Shown here piece after piece: positions 13,624-14,661 of a stretch of 14,661 nucleotides of DNA (the first letter of the stretch is position 1; each line of letters starts with the position of its first letter). The stretch covers positions 1-14,661 of the forward strand of contig CAYMBJ010000086.1 in NCBI GenBank assembly GCA_964388665.1, in the 5' to 3' direction. The notes beneath the pieces are model-generated. The model did no database searches, was not told the DNA's origin, and worked only from the letters and a program-made list of their open reading frames with translations. This DNA comes from CALCCV01 sp964388665. Its GTDB lineage: Bacteria; Bdellovibrionota; Bdellovibrionia; Bdellovibrionales; Bdellovibrionaceae. A program made the position numbers and the translations under genes.

Positions 13624-14478
13624 ATGATCTGGAGTTCTAAACAAAAGATAGTCGCAACAATGATCGGTGGATTTCTTCCTTTTGTCTCACTTTGGGCAAC
13701 TGCCCAAACCCCTTCGCCTGCGCAACCAGTATCGGGAGAGCATAGCCTACTGACAGAAGAGGAACAGATCGCACGGGATTTTGCGGTCGAAGATGCACTC
13801 GAAGTGGACAAGAATGCCATCGGCAAGAAGGCCAAAGTCGCCATCTCTCCTGAAGCCTCGTTTGAAGTTAAAAAGCGTCGTCCAGCTTCTGAGGAGGCTC
13901 CTGGATCAGCACCTGCTGCCACTCCACAGGCCACCGACTGCGATTTTTTGCGCAAAACCAAATCGTTTCACTCGCGTTACTGGCATCCGGCGTGCTTGAG
14001 AAAATCAAAACCCAAACTTGTCAATAAAGAGCGACCTAAGGACTCTATCAAAGAGACTTCCAAAAGTGCAGCAGTGACTCAAGAAGGAGCCAGAGAAGGA
14101 GACAGAGAGGGCACCAAAGAAACTAGCAGAGACGCGACCTCAGGCGAATCAAAAATTCAAAGGCGCGCAGCCTCTCCACGCGAACACTTCTCAGTTTCCT
14201 TGCGCCCAGAAAGACGACCTCAGCGAAAAACCGCAAGCGAAAAGGCCAAGAGCTTAAAGCCCACATCCAAAACAAAGAACTCGGAGGCGAAAAATCTCGC
14301 TCCTGCAAAAACGAATAAACAAATGCCCGGTGCTGCCAATCACCTATCAGGCAAAAAGGTCGCCAAGAAAACCGGTCAAGTTAGAAATAGAAAAATTTCT
14401 CGCCAAACGCCCAACAGTGCACGCCAGCGCAAGATATCTAAAGACAAATCCCTGCGGCTAGCCTCAACTCGACAATAA
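13624..14478 (+). CDS. Exported, very basic low-complexity protein of unknown function
   Basis: A 284-residue protein with a Sec signal peptide (hydrophobic 9-24; likely cleavage after ATA at 27). The mature N-terminus (about 38-66) is acidic (LTEEEQIARDFAVEDALEVD). A short segment with two Cys (106 and 124) around FLRKTKSFHSRYWHP may form the only folded part. From residue 125 to the end the chain is rich in Lys, Arg, Ser, Thr and Ala with no hydrophobic core, so it is probably disordered and strongly positive. That composition would suit binding to DNA, RNA, teichoic-like or peptidoglycan polymers outside the membrane, but this is inference. ATG has GAGGA 6 bases upstream. The last seven codons including the stop (LASTRQ-stop) lie inside the left arm of the large inverted repeat, so the present C-terminus may come from that element. 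Confidence 0.75.
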   Translation: MIWSSKQKIVATMIGGFLPFVSLWATAQTPSPAQPVSGEHSLLTEEEQIARDFAVEDALEVDKNAIGKKAKVAISPEASFEVKKRRPASEEAPGSAPAATPQATDCDFLRKTKSFHSRYWHPACLRKSKPKLVNKERPKDSIKETSKSAAVTQEGAREGDREGTKETSRDATSGESKIQRRAASPREHFSVSLRPERRPQRKTASEKAKSLKPTSKTKNSEAKNLAPAKTNKQMPGAANHLSGKKVAKKTGQVRNRKISRQTPNSARQRKISKDKSLRLASTRQ

Positions 14479-14652
14479 TTTTTGAGGCAGAACGCGCCAG
14501 AAGGCCCAAGGCGGCGGCGCCCACAGCTTTTGCCAGCCGAAGGCTTAGTTCCCCTAAGGTGAGGTTGGCAAAAGCGAGGACGTTGCCGGATTGGGCCTTC
14601 TGGTGTGAGCTTTAGCGATTATGACCAAAAATTATTGTCGAGTTGAGGCTAG
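14458..14652. repeat. 195-bp nested inverted repeat, possible MITE-like element or large structured RNA
   Basis: The outer arms, 14458-14484 and 14626-14652, are perfect complements over 27 bp (left arm begins CTAGCCTCAACTCGACAAT). Inside, CCAGAAGGCCCAA (14497-14509) pairs perfectly with 14591-14603; GCTTTTGCCAGCC (14526-14538) pairs with 14563-14575 with one G-T; CTTAG and CTAAG (14544-14548, 14554-14558) close the tip. The stretches between blocks do not pair well (12 against 22, and 16 against 15 bases). Identity of the arms ends exactly at CTAG on both sides; this palindrome could be a 4-bp target duplication, leaving a 187-bp element with 23-bp ends. It could also act as a terminator for converging genes. 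No transposase is inside it. Confidence 0.85.
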
Positions 14653-14661
14653 TGTCCTGAG
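14632..14661 (-). CDS. Possible C-terminal end of a convergent gene beyond the window
   Basis: Read on the minus strand, the last 30 bases give an open frame ending LRTLASTRQ-stop, the same final six residues and stop as the gene at 13624-14478, because both ends lie in the arms of the inverted repeat. Only ten codons are visible, so this is a candidate. An alternative on the plus strand is a gene starting at ATG 14621 (MTKNYCRVEASVL), which has no convincing ribosome site. Confidence 0.25.
   Translation of the reverse strand, partial: LRTLASTRQ

Noticed and set aside
14458..14652. 6S RNA or another long-hairpin housekeeping RNA
   Set aside because: The length is right, but a perfect 27-bp closing stem that overlaps a stop codon is not typical, and the central loop lacks features I would expect.

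Overview
The window looks like chromosomal DNA of a Gram-negative bacterium, most likely a member of the Bdellovibrionota or a related former-deltaproteobacterial lineage. Three things point there. There are several Sec-exported proteins and lipoproteins, one with the unusual FQNC lipobox that I associate with Bdellovibrio. Elongation factor G is of the spirochaete/planctomycete/delta/mitochondrial type (spdEFG1-like), not the common bacterial type. The XRE-type regulator is followed by a winged-helix-like segment. This placement is inference from gene flavour; no rRNA gene is present to prove it.

Layout. 1-1000: a periplasmic aspartic protease with two DTGA half-sites (minus strand), divergent from an XRE-type regulator (1001-1729). 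1823-3484: a large lipoprotein with a jelly-roll, polysaccharide-lyase-14-like C-terminal half (minus). 3611-7396: a tightly packed minus-strand operon, recQ - aat - nnr, whose genes overlap end to end. 7397-7679: a structured, non-coding divergent region. 7680-9788: fusA, followed by a strong intrinsic terminator and two other hairpins. 10024-11445: a CNNM/CorB-like membrane protein, probably starting at a CTG codon, followed by cutA; both families are linked to divalent cations. 11451-11479: a pentanucleotide microsatellite. 11543-12469: a lipoprotein of unknown function (minus). 12585-12728: a 47-residue single-pass membrane protein (minus). 12805-13341: pyrE, followed by a 39-bp near-palindrome. 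13624-14478: a very basic exported protein. 14458-14652: a 195-bp nested inverted repeat that includes the last codons of that gene and runs almost to the window edge.

Most genes are housekeeping or envelope genes. The strongest unexplained signal is the nested inverted repeat at the right end. Its two outer arms are identical over 27 bp, two further perfect blocks pair inside it, and the DNA between the blocks has diverged. The arms are bounded exactly by the palindrome CTAG, which could be a target duplication of a small mobile element. Read on the opposite strand, the right arm would give the next gene the same C-terminus, LASTRQ-stop, as the gene on the left. A shortened relative of the same repeat lies just upstream of cutA, where it seems to supply the ribosome binding site.

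Other points of interest are an Aat transferase with a changed catalytic neighbourhood (D-x-E in place of D-x-Q), the probable CTG start, the overlooked small membrane protein, and the single-chain retropepsin-like protease. Nothing in the window looks like a phage, a defence island or a CRISPR array.
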